From: Lithobates sylvaticus
Lineage: Eukaryota > Chordata > Amphibia > Anura > Ranidae
NCBI GenBank assembly: GCA_028564925.1
Contig: CM053034.1
Coordinates: forward strand, 92,699,626 to 92,763,625
Direction of reading: 5' to 3'
DNA length: 64,000 nucleotides
This document shows, one piece after another, positions 63,986-64,000 of the stretch (its first letter is position 1; every line of letters begins with the position of its first letter). Both the position numbers and the translations under genes were made by a program. The notes under the pieces are model-generated. The model was given only the letters and a program-made list of their open reading frames with translations. It did no database searches and was not told the origin of the DNA.

Positions 63986-64000
63986 ACACATAATTATTAA

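Overview
This is vertebrate nuclear DNA, most likely from a frog, probably a ranid-type anuran. The evidence is GT-AG introns, a spliced gel-forming mucin gene, high AT content, and dense repeats of types I recognise from frog genomes: CR1- and L2-like LINEs, an L1-type LINE, Penelope-like remnants, Harbinger/hAT/piggyBac-like MITEs and LTR elements. I see no bacterial operons, CRISPR array or RNA gene.

The only host gene I can support is on the minus strand and fills nearly the whole window: the C-terminal part of a MUC2-type gel-forming mucin. I traced 23 coding exons from 62687 down to the stop codon at 3112-3114. All have GT-AG boundaries and compatible phases. They encode 3,189 residues plus the stop; the 5' part of the gene, which should carry the D1-D2-D'-D3 assemblies, lies beyond base 64000. 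In protein order: three small Pro/Thr/Ser (PTS) exons (62640-62687, 52104-52172, 48576-48599); one giant 6,738-bp PTS exon (38476-45213) built of a 336-bp (112-residue) tandem repeat; a Cys/PTS linker (37903-38091, 36348-36634); the D4 assembly of VWD, C8 and TIL (35945 down to about 19761); VWC-type modules (18604 down to 5912); and a C-terminal cystine knot (3949 down to 3112). A run of overlapping AATAAA signals lies about 140 bp past the stop.

The protein would be secreted and O-glycosylated on the PTS region. It would dimerise through the cystine knot and pack through D4 and the VWC modules into mucus. The closest match from memory is human MUC2: intron phases, cysteine spacing and many short motifs agree. 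The one clear departure is in D4, where the GDPH autocleavage motif has lost its proline.

The introns are mostly transposon debris, often nested: an L1 inside a Harbinger-like MITE with a 10-bp target duplication; a hAT-like element inside another terminal-inverted-repeat element; a MITE splitting an L2 LINE; a young LTR element with almost identical LTRs and no long reading frame; and a decayed Ty3/Gypsy-like element. Two decayed pieces of the mucin itself are also present: a broken CysD-plus-PTS exon near 58.7-59.2 kb, and a partial copy of the 35771-35945 exon lying inside a MITE next to that exon. Bases 1-2950 are 3' flank with repeat fragments only.
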